Assembly: GCF_014202035.1 (NCBI RefSeq)
Contig: NZ_JACHFR010000002.1
Coordinates: 124,001-188,000 of the forward strand
Reading direction: 5' to 3'
From: Treponema rectale
GTDB taxonomy: Bacteria; Spirochaetota; Spirochaetia; Treponematales; Treponemataceae
Length of the DNA stretch: 64,000 nt
This document shows, piece by piece, positions 16,243-25,688 of this stretch. A model generated the notes under the pieces. That model was not told the origin of the DNA and made no database searches. It worked only from the letters and a program-made list of their open reading frames with translations. A program made the translations under genes and the position numbers. How positions within the stretch are numbered: position 1 is the stretch's first letter; each line of letters opens with the position of its first letter.

Positions 16243-19173
16243 ATGAAGAAAATTTTTATTACATCCATATTTCTTTTTTTTACTGCAACTATTTTTGCAC
16301 AGCAGACATCTTTCATAAATATAAGAATTCGTGACTCAAAAACAGAAGGCACTGTAAGACTTAAAGAACTTTCTGCAGAAGCTGAAGTTTATGCAGACAT
16401 TGCTGTAACAAAGCTGGACATGATTATAGAAAACACAACCGCTTCAATTCTTGAAGGAGAAATTGAATTCCCCCTTGGAGAAAATGAATCCATAACAGGA
16501 TATGCTCTGGACATTGACGGACGGATGAGGAACGGTGTTGTTGTAGAAAAAGAAAAAGGCCGGCAGATTTTTGAAGCAGTTGTCCGCCAGGGAATTGATC
16601 CGGGACTTGTAGAAAAAACAGCCGGCAATAATTTTAAAACAAGAGTATATCCGATTCCTGCAAACGGAGTACGCCACCTTCAGATTACATATCAGACAGA
16701 ACTTAAAAACACAGACAGATATATTTTTTCTGCACTCCCGGAAAACCAGCTGGATTCTTTTGATTTTAAAATTACTATTTTAAAAAACAATGCCCTCATG
16801 CCAAAAGAACTGTCTGATAAAAATACCTTTTCATTTTCAGAAATGAATACGGGAATTACTGCAACCATTTCTAAAAAAAATTATAAACTGACCTCACCAA
16901 TTATTTTTGAAATACCTTCAGAAACTTCTGATGTGCAGGATGTTTATACGGAAGACATAGGAAGCAGCACATATTTTTATTTCAGTAAAAAAATAAAAAC
17001 TGAACCGGAAGAAAAAACTCTGCCTGAAAAACTTACTGTGTGGTGGGACATTTCTTCTTCAGGAGAAAAAAGAAATATAGAAAAGGAAGTACAGCTTCTT
17101 GAAACCTATGCAGCACGCCTTGATAATCCTGAGATTATGATTATTCCGTTCTGCAATGAAGTTCACAAGGCAAAAGTATTTACAGGAAATTCAAAACAGG
17201 AACTTAAAAAACTCCGGGATTTTATTTTATCCCTTGAATATGACGGGGCAACAAACCTTGACGTAGATTTTAATTTTGCCGGTGGGGATGAACTTCTGAT
17301 TTTTACCGACGGCCTTTCTTCCTGGAAAGACGGCTCTGATTTTCAGCAAAATATTTCCGTCCCTGTATATACAATAAACTCAAGCCCGTCAGCAGATCAC
17401 TCCCGGTTAAAAGCAATGGCAGAAAAAAATTCAGGAGCTTACATAAATCTTTCAAATCCATCTGCTGATGTTTCTTACGGGTTAAAAAAGCTTCTGGAAA
17501 ATCCGCTGAGGCTTATAAAAATTGAATATAATAAAAAAGCTGTTGAAGAAATTTTTCCTTCAGAAAAATCTATAGTTGATGAAAATTTTTCTGTTGCAGG
17601 AATTCTAAAAAAGAAGGAAGCTGATGTGACACTTTACTTCGGACATGGTACAAAAATTGAAAATTCCTTCACCGTTAAAATCAGTGCTACTGATACAATT
17701 CAAACTAAAAATATTGCAAGACAGTGGGCAATAAAAAAGATAAACTTCCTGAATGAAGACTATAAAAAAAATAAACAGCAGATTATTGAAACTGCAAAAA
17801 AATTCGGAATAGTAACAGACGATACTTCACTTATAGTTCTTGATACGGCAGAAGATTATGTAAGATACAATGTAATTCCTCCAAAGGAAGACGAAAAACT
17901 CTACCGCAGATATTCTGAACTCATAAAAAATTCAAACAATAATTCAGCAAAAAATAACCGTGAAGAAAACAGCAGAAAAATTCCTGAAACTGTTTATAAG
18001 AATTTTGAAGCCTTCAGAAAATGGTGGAATACTTCATCTGAAGAATTTAAAAAGAAAACTAATTTAAAAAGCAAAGATGAATCTGATTCTTACGAAATAG
18101 AACCGCCTGTTTTAAGCAGACTGTTTTCAGCAGGCAGAAATAATGAAAGAGAAAATTATGCAGCAGAATCCGCTTACGCTTTTACAGATTCACTCAGTCT
18201 TGAAGTAGAACTGGAAGAAAAAGAAGCTTTTGCAGAAAATCCTTCTGCACAAAACAAAGAAGCTTCCATTCAACTTGAAGCCTGGTCTCCTGATGCAGAT
18301 TATCTTTCTATCCTAAAACGGACAAAAACAAATGAGATGTATAAAAAATATCTGGAACTGAAAAAAGAACATTCTTCATCCCCTTCATTCTATATAGCAG
18401 TGTCAGATTATTTTGCACAGGAAAATCTTTCTTCAGAAAGTCTCCGCATACTTTCCAATCTGGCAGAACTGAATCTTGAAAGCACAGATATTCTGCGAGC
18501 CCTTGCAGATAAGCTTGTTGAACATAAATACTATAACCATGCAATACAGATTCTCGAAAAACTTGTTACCTTAAAATCAGAGATACCTCAATTCCTGAGA
18601 GATCTGGGCATGGCCTGTTATCTTAACGGCGAATACCAGAAAGCAGTCGATACGCTGTATTCAGTTGCATACAAACACTGGGACGGAAGATTTGCTGAAG
18701 TGCAGCAGATTGCCCTCAACGATATGAATGCTATTATTGCTGAATGCAAACAGAAAAAAATAAAACTGAACCTGTCTGACATTGATAAAAAACTGATTCA
18801 GAATTTTGACTGTGACATCCGCATCATCCTTACATGGAATATGGACGACTGCGATATAGATTTATGGGTAACGGATCCTGATAACGAATTATGCTATTTC
18901 GGGAATAAACTTACATATCTTGGAGGAAGAATCTCAAATGACTTTACACAGGGGTACGGCCCTGAAGAATTTTGCATACACGAAGCTCCCGAAGGAACAT
19001 ATAAAATTGAAGCAAATTACTATGCAAATCATCAGCAGAAAATCCTCCAGCCGGTAACCGTTCAGGCAGAAATATATACAAACTTTGGACGGCCTGATCA
19101 AAAAAGACAGGTTCTTACCCTGGAACTTACCGAAAAGAAAGAAACTTTCCTTATAGGAAATATAAATTTCTAA
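16243..19173 (+). CDS. Exported VIT/vWA-domain protein with TPR-like and DUF2135 regions
   Basis: A 976-residue protein with a signal peptide (MKKIFITSIFLFFTATIFAQ). The VIT domain at about 15-140 includes GEIEFPLGENESITGYALDIDGR and GNNFKTRVYPIPANGVR. The vWA domain starts near 262 with MIDAS Asp269 in DISSS. A helical, TPR-like stretch lies at about 690-850. The C-terminal domain (MDDCDIDLWVTDPDNE, YGPEEFCIHEAPEGTY) matches DUF2135. I choose the second ATG because GAGG lies 7 nt upstream of it and only 1 nt from the first. The architecture resembles inter-alpha-trypsin-inhibitor-like proteins; function unknown, possibly metal-dependent adhesion. Confidence 0.82.
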   Translation: MKKIFITSIFLFFTATIFAQQTSFINIRIRDSKTEGTVRLKELSAEAEVYADIAVTKLDMIIENTTASILEGEIEFPLGENESITGYALDIDGRMRNGVVVEKEKGRQIFEAVVRQGIDPGLVEKTAGNNFKTRVYPIPANGVRHLQITYQTELKNTDRYIFSALPENQLDSFDFKITILKNNALMPKELSDKNTFSFSEMNTGITATISKKNYKLTSPIIFEIPSETSDVQDVYTEDIGSSTYFYFSKKIKTEPEEKTLPEKLTVWWDISSSGEKRNIEKEVQLLETYAARLDNPEIMIIPFCNEVHKAKVFTGNSKQELKKLRDFILSLEYDGATNLDVDFNFAGGDELLIFTDGLSSWKDGSDFQQNISVPVYTINSSPSADHSRLKAMAEKNSGAYINLSNPSADVSYGLKKLLENPLRLIKIEYNKKAVEEIFPSEKSIVDENFSVAGILKKKEADVTLYFGHGTKIENSFTVKISATDTIQTKNIARQWAIKKINFLNEDYKKNKQQIIETAKKFGIVTDDTSLIVLDTAEDYVRYNVIPPKEDEKLYRRYSELIKNSNNNSAKNNREENSRKIPETVYKNFEAFRKWWNTSSEEFKKKTNLKSKDESDSYEIEPPVLSRLFSAGRNNERENYAAESAYAFTDSLSLEVELEEKEAFAENPSAQNKEASIQLEAWSPDADYLSILKRTKTNEMYKKYLELKKEHSSSPSFYIAVSDYFAQENLSSESLRILSNLAELNLESTDILRALADKLVEHKYYNHAIQILEKLVTLKSEIPQFLRDLGMACYLNGEYQKAVDTLYSVAYKHWDGRFAEVQQIALNDMNAIIAECKQKKIKLNLSDIDKKLIQNFDCDIRIILTWNMDDCDIDLWVTDPDNELCYFGNKLTYLGGRISNDFTQGYGPEEFCIHEAPEGTYKIEANYYANHQQKILQPVTVQAEIYTNFGRPDQKRQVLTLELTEKKETFLIGNINF

Positions 19174-19181
19174 AGACATAA

Positions 19182-19207
19182 ACGCAGAAGCAGTACAACT
19201 TCTGCGT
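19182..19207 (+). terminator. Hairpin after the VIT/vWA gene
   Basis: Perfect 9-bp stem ACGCAGAAG / CTTCTGCGT with an 8-nt loop. The downstream sequence is AT-rich (AATTTTAATATT) but lacks a strict T-run. Confidence 0.6.
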
Positions 19208-19223
19208 AACAGCAATTTTAATA

Positions 19224-19251
19224 TTGTAAATTCCAATTTTAGCTTTATAAT
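19224..19251 (+). promoter_or_regulatory. Promoter of the adenylate cyclase gene
   Basis: TTGTAA (19224-19229), a 16-bp spacer and consensus TATAAT (19246-19251). The ATG at 19262 lies 10 nt beyond the -10. No Shine-Dalgarno fits in the sequence TTTAAATTATT, so the leader is about 4 nt. Confidence 0.65.
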
Positions 19252-19261
19252 TTAAATTATT

Positions 19262-22200
19262 ATGAAGAAAGTTGGAATTTTTTTTATTTTTTCCCTTCTA
19301 TGCTCTACCGAAATATTTTCACAAACATCTTTTTTTGACAACTATGTTTATCAGTCCTGGAATTCTTTCGGTCAGCTGAACGGCACTACCGCAACTGACA
19401 TCATTCAGACAAAAGACGGATACATAGACATAGGTACTTATGAAGGCCTTGCCCGCTTTGACGGTCTGACATTCACCACTCATAAACGTTCAACGACAAA
19501 CGATCTTTCTTTTGTTTCTGTAAGGTGTTTTTTTCAGGACAGCCACGGTGCACTCTGGATTGGTTCCAACGATGAAGGCGTTCAGAAAATAACTGGTGAC
19601 AGAAAAAAAACTTATACCACGCAAACTGGACTTCCAAGCAATTCAATACGCAGCATAACCGAAGACAACGATGGAAATATATGGATCGGAACTGCCTCTG
19701 GTGTAGTTTATCTTACCCCCGACGAACATCTTATTACTCCCCAATTCGAACCTGGAACTATTACCAAAGGAATCATTACGACCCAGATTTTCTGTGATAC
19801 AGCCGGAAGAATATGGCTGCTCACTGCAAATGAAAAAGGACTTTTTATTTTTACTGACGGTATTTTTAAATACAATGTAGCCTTTGACTATCTTGGTTCG
19901 TATCTTCCTACAGCAATCACTCAAGATCCTAAAGGAAAATTCTGGCTTGCCCTGGGAGATAAAGGCATATTCTGCATGAGCGACGGAACAATTGAACATG
20001 TTACAAGCGGAACGATAATCGACTATGTTCCGACAACTGCGTTCTATTGTGCCGGAGACGGAACCGTCTGGATTGGAACAGAAAAAGGACTTGTTACTTA
20101 CTACAACGGAAAATATTACGAATATAACGGAGACATCTTAAACAATGCAAAGATAAGTAAAATAATTGGAGACAGAGAAGGAAACATCTGGATTGCAACC
20201 GACAGATGCGGTATCGGAAAACTTACCCACGGAAAATTCAAAATGCTCAGGCTTGGAGTTCCAGTAAACACAATCTGCAATGACTCAGACGGAAATTACT
20301 GGATAGGAACTGATAATGGTCTTCGCTGTATAAAAGATGATGAAGAAATCACAAACGAACTTACCGAATTTGCCAAAGGTGTCAGAATCAGAGATGTTAC
20401 TGCAACAGAATATGGAAATATTCTTGTAAGCTGCTATTCCAAATACGGACAGATAAAATACGACGGTAAAAAAATTACGAACTGGACCGTAAACGAAGGT
20501 ATTTCTGGAAACAAAGTCCGGGTTGCCATCGAAACAAAACCTGATGAATTTTATATTGGAACTACAACCGGATTAAGCATAGTACATGCTAACGGTTCAA
20601 TTAGAAACTTCAAACAGGCAGACGGTCTTGATAACGAATACATAATGGCTCTTCTTAAAGACATTAATGATATCGTCTGGATAGGAACTGACGGCGGCGG
20701 AATTTATCTGATGAAGGATGAAAAAATAATAGCCCGGATAACTTCTGATGACGGTCTTGCAGGAAACGTTATTTTTAAAATAACACAGGAAGCAGACGGT
20801 TCTGTCTGGGTAACAAGTGGAAGCGGTATAACCAGATGCCGCCGCTTTTCTGAAACAGATTACAAACCGACGATATACGAAACCTTAAACTCAGAAAACG
20901 GTCTTCAGACTGATGCTGTCTTCCAGATTCTTGCTGACAACACAAATAACCTCTGGATGACCAGCAACCGCGGTATCTGTTCCGGAAAATTTTCAGATAT
21001 TCAAAATGCAGCTGAAGGAAAAACAAGAGACATCAGCATAAAATTTTACAATAAAAGTGACGGTCTTGATTCAGGAGGACCAACTTCTACTTCAAAAAGT
21101 ATCATTGACGTGTACGGACGTATATGGTTTGCAATGATTGATGGAGTTGCAATTTATGATCCCATCAAGGTAAAAGAAAATCAGGTTACGCCACTCATTC
21201 AAATTGAAACGGTAACTGTTGATGATGTAGTGGTTCTTGATAACAGATTTTATCCTCAGGAATCTTCAGCAATTACACTTCAACCGGGAACTAAACGTGT
21301 AGAAATTACATTTACAGGTTTAAGCTTTGACGCACCGGAACGAATAATGTTTACTCATAAACTTACAAACTTCGAAGATGACTTCAGTGCGCCTTCTCCT
21401 GGAAGAACACTTTCATACACAAACCTTTCTCCTGGAAAACACACTCTTCTCCTTAATGCAATTAATGGAGACGGATTTTATTCAAAACAGGCAGAAACGG
21501 TTTTATTTGTACAAAAGCCATACATATATCAGATGCCGGCATTCTGGATTATATCTGTAATAACAATTTTGGGTTCAGTGATTCTGCTCTTCTACTTAAA
21601 GCAGCGTGCAATCATGAAAGAAAATCTTAAACTGGAAAGCATGGTTCTTCAGCGAACAGCTGAACTTAATCTTGAGCGGGAAAAATCTGATGAACTGCTC
21701 CGTGCAATTCTGCCAAACGAAATTGCAGATGAATTAAAAGACGGCATTCATTCCATCGGTCAGAATTATAATGACGTTACAATTCTCTTTGCGGATATCG
21801 TAAACTTTACAAAAACTTCAAGCGATTATTCTGCAAATGAAATCGTCAGTGCCCTTAATGACCTTTTTACCCTGTTTGATGTACGCGCGCAGAAAATGGG
21901 TGTGGAAAAAATAAAAACTATCGGAGACGCATACATGGCAACCTGCGGACTTCCAAGTCTGAATGAAAAACATGCACTAATAATGGTTGAATATGCAAAA
22001 GGAATGATTGAAGACGTCAGACAGTATAATCATACGGCAAAAATTCCTTTCAATATACGAATCGGTCTTAACAGCGGACCTGTCACTGCAGGTGTCATCG
22101 GAAAAACCAAATTTATCTATGATGTCTGGGGCAATACGGTAAATGTTGCCAGCCGAATGGAAACCGCAGCGGAAGCCGGACATATCAGAGTTTCTGAAAC

Positions 22201-22300
22201 TGTGTATAAGCACCTGCAGGACTCTGACATAAAATTCAGTTCTCCGATGGAATGCAACATTAAAGGAAAAGGTTTAATGACCACCTACGATATTTTATAG
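19262..22300 (+). CDS. Periplasmic beta-propeller sensor linked to class III adenylate cyclase
   Basis: A 1012-residue receptor cyclase. It has a signal peptide, then about 650 residues of two-component-regulator propeller repeats (many copies of xxGNIWIGTxxGL), a Y_Y_Y domain (LQPGTKRVEITFTGLSF) and one transmembrane helix at about 755-778. A coiled-coil linker and a class III cyclase domain follow, with metal Asp845 (FADIVNF) and Asp889 (GDAYMA). KIKTIGDAY and YDVWGNTVNVASRM fit ATP rather than GTP use. This propeller layout is usual for hybrid histidine kinases in gut bacteria that sense glycans; here the output is a cyclase. The mRNA is probably leaderless. Confidence 0.9.
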   Translation: MKKVGIFFIFSLLCSTEIFSQTSFFDNYVYQSWNSFGQLNGTTATDIIQTKDGYIDIGTYEGLARFDGLTFTTHKRSTTNDLSFVSVRCFFQDSHGALWIGSNDEGVQKITGDRKKTYTTQTGLPSNSIRSITEDNDGNIWIGTASGVVYLTPDEHLITPQFEPGTITKGIITTQIFCDTAGRIWLLTANEKGLFIFTDGIFKYNVAFDYLGSYLPTAITQDPKGKFWLALGDKGIFCMSDGTIEHVTSGTIIDYVPTTAFYCAGDGTVWIGTEKGLVTYYNGKYYEYNGDILNNAKISKIIGDREGNIWIATDRCGIGKLTHGKFKMLRLGVPVNTICNDSDGNYWIGTDNGLRCIKDDEEITNELTEFAKGVRIRDVTATEYGNILVSCYSKYGQIKYDGKKITNWTVNEGISGNKVRVAIETKPDEFYIGTTTGLSIVHANGSIRNFKQADGLDNEYIMALLKDINDIVWIGTDGGGIYLMKDEKIIARITSDDGLAGNVIFKITQEADGSVWVTSGSGITRCRRFSETDYKPTIYETLNSENGLQTDAVFQILADNTNNLWMTSNRGICSGKFSDIQNAAEGKTRDISIKFYNKSDGLDSGGPTSTSKSIIDVYGRIWFAMIDGVAIYDPIKVKENQVTPLIQIETVTVDDVVVLDNRFYPQESSAITLQPGTKRVEITFTGLSFDAPERIMFTHKLTNFEDDFSAPSPGRTLSYTNLSPGKHTLLLNAINGDGFYSKQAETVLFVQKPYIYQMPAFWIISVITILGSVILLFYLKQRAIMKENLKLESMVLQRTAELNLEREKSDELLRAILPNEIADELKDGIHSIGQNYNDVTILFADIVNFTKTSSDYSANEIVSALNDLFTLFDVRAQKMGVEKIKTIGDAYMATCGLPSLNEKHALIMVEYAKGMIEDVRQYNHTAKIPFNIRIGLNSGPVTAGVIGKTKFIYDVWGNTVNVASRMETAAEAGHIRVSETVYKHLQDSDIKFSSPMECNIKGKGLMTTYDIL

Positions 22301-22305
22301 AAGAC

Positions 22306-22333
22306 ATTCCCGCCAGATAAAAACAGCGGGGAT
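22306..22333 (+). other. Hairpin between cyclase and binding protein genes
   Basis: ATTCCCGC pairs with GCGGGGAT (8 bp including one G-U). It lies just after the cyclase stop and before GGAGG. There is no T-run, so it may be a processing or attenuation site rather than a terminator. Confidence 0.35.
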
Positions 22334-22348
22334 TTAACAGGAGGAATA

Positions 22349-23542
22349 ATGAAAAAGAAACTGTTTTTGATTCTTGCTTCTATTCTGACAGTAATGACTT
22401 TTATTTCTTCAGGCTGTAAACATAAAAATAAAAATACTGTAAAAGTCGGACTCCTTCATTCACTGACGGGAACAATGGCCATCAGTGAAAAACCCGTCCT
22501 AAACGCAGAACTTCTTGCCATAAAAGAAATAAATAACAAAGGCGGGGTTTTAGGAAATATTATTGTCCCTGTAATAAAAGACGGAGAAAGTGATCCTGAT
22601 GTTTTTAATGAACATGCAGAAGAATTACTTACAAGTGAAAAAGTTGCCACCGTCTTTGGCTGCTGGACATCTGCCTCCAGAACCGCGGTAAAGAAAACCT
22701 TTGAAAAAAACTTTGGCTTACTGTGGTATCCGGTTCAATATGAAGGTCTTGAAGCAAGTCCCAACATAATGTACATGGGTGCAGCTCCAAACCAGCAGGT
22801 TATTCCGGCGGTAAAATACTGTTTTCAAACATTTGGAAAAAGAATGTACCTGATTGGAAATGATTATGTTTTTCCTCATACCGCAAATAAAATGATAAAG
22901 GCTCTCCTTAACTATACAGGGGGAAAATGCTGCGGTGAAGTTTACGTTCCCATGGATGCTTCAAATTTTACCAGCATAATAAAAGATATAAAGCAAAGTC
23001 ATCCCGACGTAATTTTAAATACTCTCAACGGAGATTCAAACGTTCATTTCTTTCAGCAGATGATAAAAGCCGGACTTACTGCAGATATTATTCCAACAAT
23101 GAGCTTTTCAATTTCTGAAAACGAAATAGAAAAAATCGGCATTGATAATTTAAAAGGCCAGTATGTTACGTGGAATTATTACCAGAGCACGGATACTCCG
23201 GAAAACAAAAAATTTGTTTCTGCATACAAAGAGGAATATGGTTCTGAAAATGTTACGGGAGATCCTGTAGAAGCCGCCTACATTGCAGTTTACATGTGGG
23301 CTGCAGCCTGTGAAAAAGCAAAAACTTTTGATGTAGAAAGCGTCCGTATTGCTGCAAAAGGTTTAAGTTTTAAAGCCCCGGAAGGAACAGTAACCATAGA
23401 CGGAAACAATCAGCACTTAAACAAAACAGTCCGCATAGGACAGATAAATGATGACGGACAGATAAATGAAATATGGACTACAGAAGGACCTGTCCGCCCT
23501 GATCCATACTTAAGTACTTATGAATGGGCACTGGGATTATAA
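22349..23542 (+). CDS. Urea/short-chain-amide-type periplasmic binding lipoprotein
   Basis: A 397-residue class I periplasmic binding protein of the UrtA/FmdD/AmiC group. The signal ends in ISSGC (Cys23). The mature protein begins KVGLLHSLTGTMAISEKP, with NAELLAIKEINNKGGVLG, FGCWTSASRTAVK, LLWYPVQYEGLEASPN and GDPVEAAYIAVYMW, all typical of the family. No permease or ATPase genes are nearby, so it is either an orphan component or a ligand sensor. It follows the receptor cyclase by 48 nt with a good GGAGG site. Ligand identity is inferred from family only. Confidence 0.85.
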   Translation: MKKKLFLILASILTVMTFISSGCKHKNKNTVKVGLLHSLTGTMAISEKPVLNAELLAIKEINNKGGVLGNIIVPVIKDGESDPDVFNEHAEELLTSEKVATVFGCWTSASRTAVKKTFEKNFGLLWYPVQYEGLEASPNIMYMGAAPNQQVIPAVKYCFQTFGKRMYLIGNDYVFPHTANKMIKALLNYTGGKCCGEVYVPMDASNFTSIIKDIKQSHPDVILNTLNGDSNVHFFQQMIKAGLTADIIPTMSFSISENEIEKIGIDNLKGQYVTWNYYQSTDTPENKKFVSAYKEEYGSENVTGDPVEAAYIAVYMWAAACEKAKTFDVESVRIAAKGLSFKAPEGTVTIDGNNQHLNKTVRIGQINDDGQINEIWTTEGPVRPDPYLSTYEWALGL

Positions 23543-23590
23543 AATTTCCTGCAGATAAAATTTTAAACTCCTCTTTATAAAATTCAGGTG

Positions 23591-23596
23591 TATAAT
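23591..23596 (+). promoter_or_regulatory. -10 box upstream of 5'-nucleotidase
   Basis: Consensus TATAAT about 45 nt before the ATG at 23641, directly preceded by GGTG. No good -35 is seen. The leader carries AGGAG before the start. Confidence 0.45.
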
Positions 23597-23640
23597 AGTC
23601 AGCATAAAATCTATACAACCAAAATCAGGAGATTTGAAAA

Positions 23641-25404
23641 ATGAAAAAAATTATCGTCGGTCTCAGTGCTGCTTTAATTCTTATAGGGCTCCCTGTTTCT
23701 GCAGAAAAAGTTACACTTACAATGCTTGAAACAAGTGACATTCACGGTGCAATTTCACCTTATGACTATGCAACAGACAGTGTAACTGACAATGGTCTTG
23801 CAAAAGTTGCAACCGTTGTAAAATCAGAGCGGCTAAAAGATCCGGACCTGCTTTTATTTGATGCCGGTGACTGCCTTCAGGACAATCTTATTCAGGAATT
23901 CCGTTTTGAAAAAAAGAATCCTATGATAAATGCAATGAATACCTTAAAGTACGATGCAAATGTTTTAGGAAATCACGAATTTAATTTTGAATTTAAGACG
24001 CTTCTTAAAGAAATAAAACAGTTTAAGGCTCCTGTTCTTGCAGCAAACATATACAAAAAAGACAGCAAACGTTTTGTAGAAGGCTGGACTGTTGCAGAAG
24101 TCAAAGGCGTACGTGTAGGAATCATCGGAATTACGGCTCCTCATGTACCAGTCTGGGAAGCAAGCGCTCCTGAACACTACAATAACATGACCTTTACATC
24201 TCCGATTGAAGAAGTTGGAACTGCCCTTTCTGAAATAGAAGGAAAAGCAGATATCATTGTAGTTGTTGCTCACTACGGTCTTAATGGTGAATTCGGTGAG
24301 CACGGAATGGGCGATGTTGCAGAAAAATACGGTGACAGAATACCGGTATTTTTTATAGGTCACGCTCACGATGTTGTAAACCAGACAGCTTCCAGCGGTG
24401 CACTTATCGTTGAACCTGGAGCAAAAGGTGCATATGTTGCAAAAGTTACAGTTGAACTTGATAACGAAAGCGGTTCATGGAAAGTTACTTCTAAAAAAGG
24501 AGAACTTCTTGCAGTAAAGGGTGCCGGAATTGAACCGGATGCAGAAATTGAAAAACTCAATAAATCTACCCACGAAAAAAGTCTGAAAATTGCAGGCAAG
24601 GTAGTAGGAAAAATAAAGGATAACTTCCTTCCTTCCCTCTGGTGGAATGGACTTGAAGGAATTCCGACAGCTGCAGTACAGGATACGGCAATGATGGACC
24701 TGATTAACAAAGTTCAGATGGACAATGCTACTCTAGGTGGAAAAAAAGCCGACGTTTCAATGGCAGCTCTTTTTGAATCCTATTCAAATCTCGAAAAAGG
24801 AGAATTCCACAAGCGTGACGGTGTAAAAATCTATAAATTTGACAATACACTTTTTGCTGTTCGTGTTACAGGCAGACAGCTTAAAGCCATCATGGAAAAA
24901 CAGGCAGGTCGTTTCTTCAATACATTCAGAGCCGGTGACGTAACAATATCCTTTAATGAAAACATGAGACTTTATCTTTATGACATGTTTGCAGGTGTTG
25001 ACTATGAAATTGATATTTCTAAACCGGAAGGAAGCCGCATCCAGAATGTAATGTTTAAAGGAAAACCTCTCAATGATGATGAATCGCTGATTTTAGCCCT
25101 CAACAACTACCGCTTCGGAAACCTTAAATCTGAAGGAATGTTCGGAGAAAATCCTGAATACCGTGATACTTCTCTTGCCGTACGGGATATGATAAGTGAC
25201 TATGTTGCAAAACACAGTCCTCTTGCTCCGGAATGTGACAATAACTGGAAAATTACCGGCTATGAGTTTGCTCCTGAAGCAGAACAGGTTTATGCCCTTG
25301 TACATGATGGAAAACTTAAAGTTCCTGCAAGTGCAAACGGCAGGACACCAAACGTAAAGGCCCTTAACGTAAATGACCTCCGTGCTCAGGGACTTTTAAA
25401 ATAA
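23641..25404 (+). CDS. Exported 5'-nucleotidase / 2',3'-cyclic phosphodiesterase family enzyme
   Basis: A 587-residue periplasmic metallophosphoesterase of the UshA family. The signal peptide ends near AEA (about 21). The dimetal site motifs are TSDIHGA, DAGDCLQDN, LGNHEFN, VVAHYG and GHAHD. The C-terminal 5_nucleotid_C domain begins near 320 (ALFESYSN, FAVRVTGRQLKAIME, LILALNNYRFGN) and binds the base. It should dephosphorylate extracellular nucleotides to salvageable nucleosides. It lies behind a cyclase and an amide-binding protein but has its own -10 region and Shine-Dalgarno. Confidence 0.92.
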   Translation: MKKIIVGLSAALILIGLPVSAEKVTLTMLETSDIHGAISPYDYATDSVTDNGLAKVATVVKSERLKDPDLLLFDAGDCLQDNLIQEFRFEKKNPMINAMNTLKYDANVLGNHEFNFEFKTLLKEIKQFKAPVLAANIYKKDSKRFVEGWTVAEVKGVRVGIIGITAPHVPVWEASAPEHYNNMTFTSPIEEVGTALSEIEGKADIIVVVAHYGLNGEFGEHGMGDVAEKYGDRIPVFFIGHAHDVVNQTASSGALIVEPGAKGAYVAKVTVELDNESGSWKVTSKKGELLAVKGAGIEPDAEIEKLNKSTHEKSLKIAGKVVGKIKDNFLPSLWWNGLEGIPTAAVQDTAMMDLINKVQMDNATLGGKKADVSMAALFESYSNLEKGEFHKRDGVKIYKFDNTLFAVRVTGRQLKAIMEKQAGRFFNTFRAGDVTISFNENMRLYLYDMFAGVDYEIDISKPEGSRIQNVMFKGKPLNDDESLILALNNYRFGNLKSEGMFGENPEYRDTSLAVRDMISDYVAKHSPLAPECDNNWKITGYEFAPEAEQVYALVHDGKLKVPASANGRTPNVKALNVNDLRAQGLLK

Positions 25405-25420
25405 AAAGATTTTAATATAC

Positions 25421-25487
25421 AACAGCAGCTTTACAGCAAAAATATATAATGAATAATATTTTTTTGATAAAAGAAGCTGCTGTTTTT
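25421..25487 (+). terminator. Long hairpin with T-rich tail after 5'-nucleotidase
   Basis: AACAGCAGCTT (25421-25431) pairs perfectly with AAGCTGCTGTT (25474-25484), followed by TTTCTTT. The 42-nt AT-rich loop is unusually long for an intrinsic terminator. Confidence 0.6.
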
Positions 25488-25649
25488 CTTTATTCTCATC
25501 CTAAAGGTTCTGGTAAATTATATAGAAAAAAATTATAATAGAGATAATAAAATTTTGATAAAAATTTAAAAAAATATGAAAAATTCTGCCATTTTTGAAA
25601 AAAAGACATCATGCCGTTCTTGTAAAGATTAGTATTCTCCAGTTTAAAG

Positions 25650-25658
25650 TGTTATAAT
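25650..25658 (+). promoter_or_regulatory. Extended -10 promoter of the oppA-like gene
   Basis: TGTTATAAT is a complete extended -10 about 30 nt before the ATG at 25689. No -35 is apparent. AAAGGAAG provides the ribosome site. The rest of 25488-25649 is AT-rich with no recognisable gene. Confidence 0.6.
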
Positions 25659-25688
25659 CAAATTTAAGAATATACAAAGGAAGTACAC

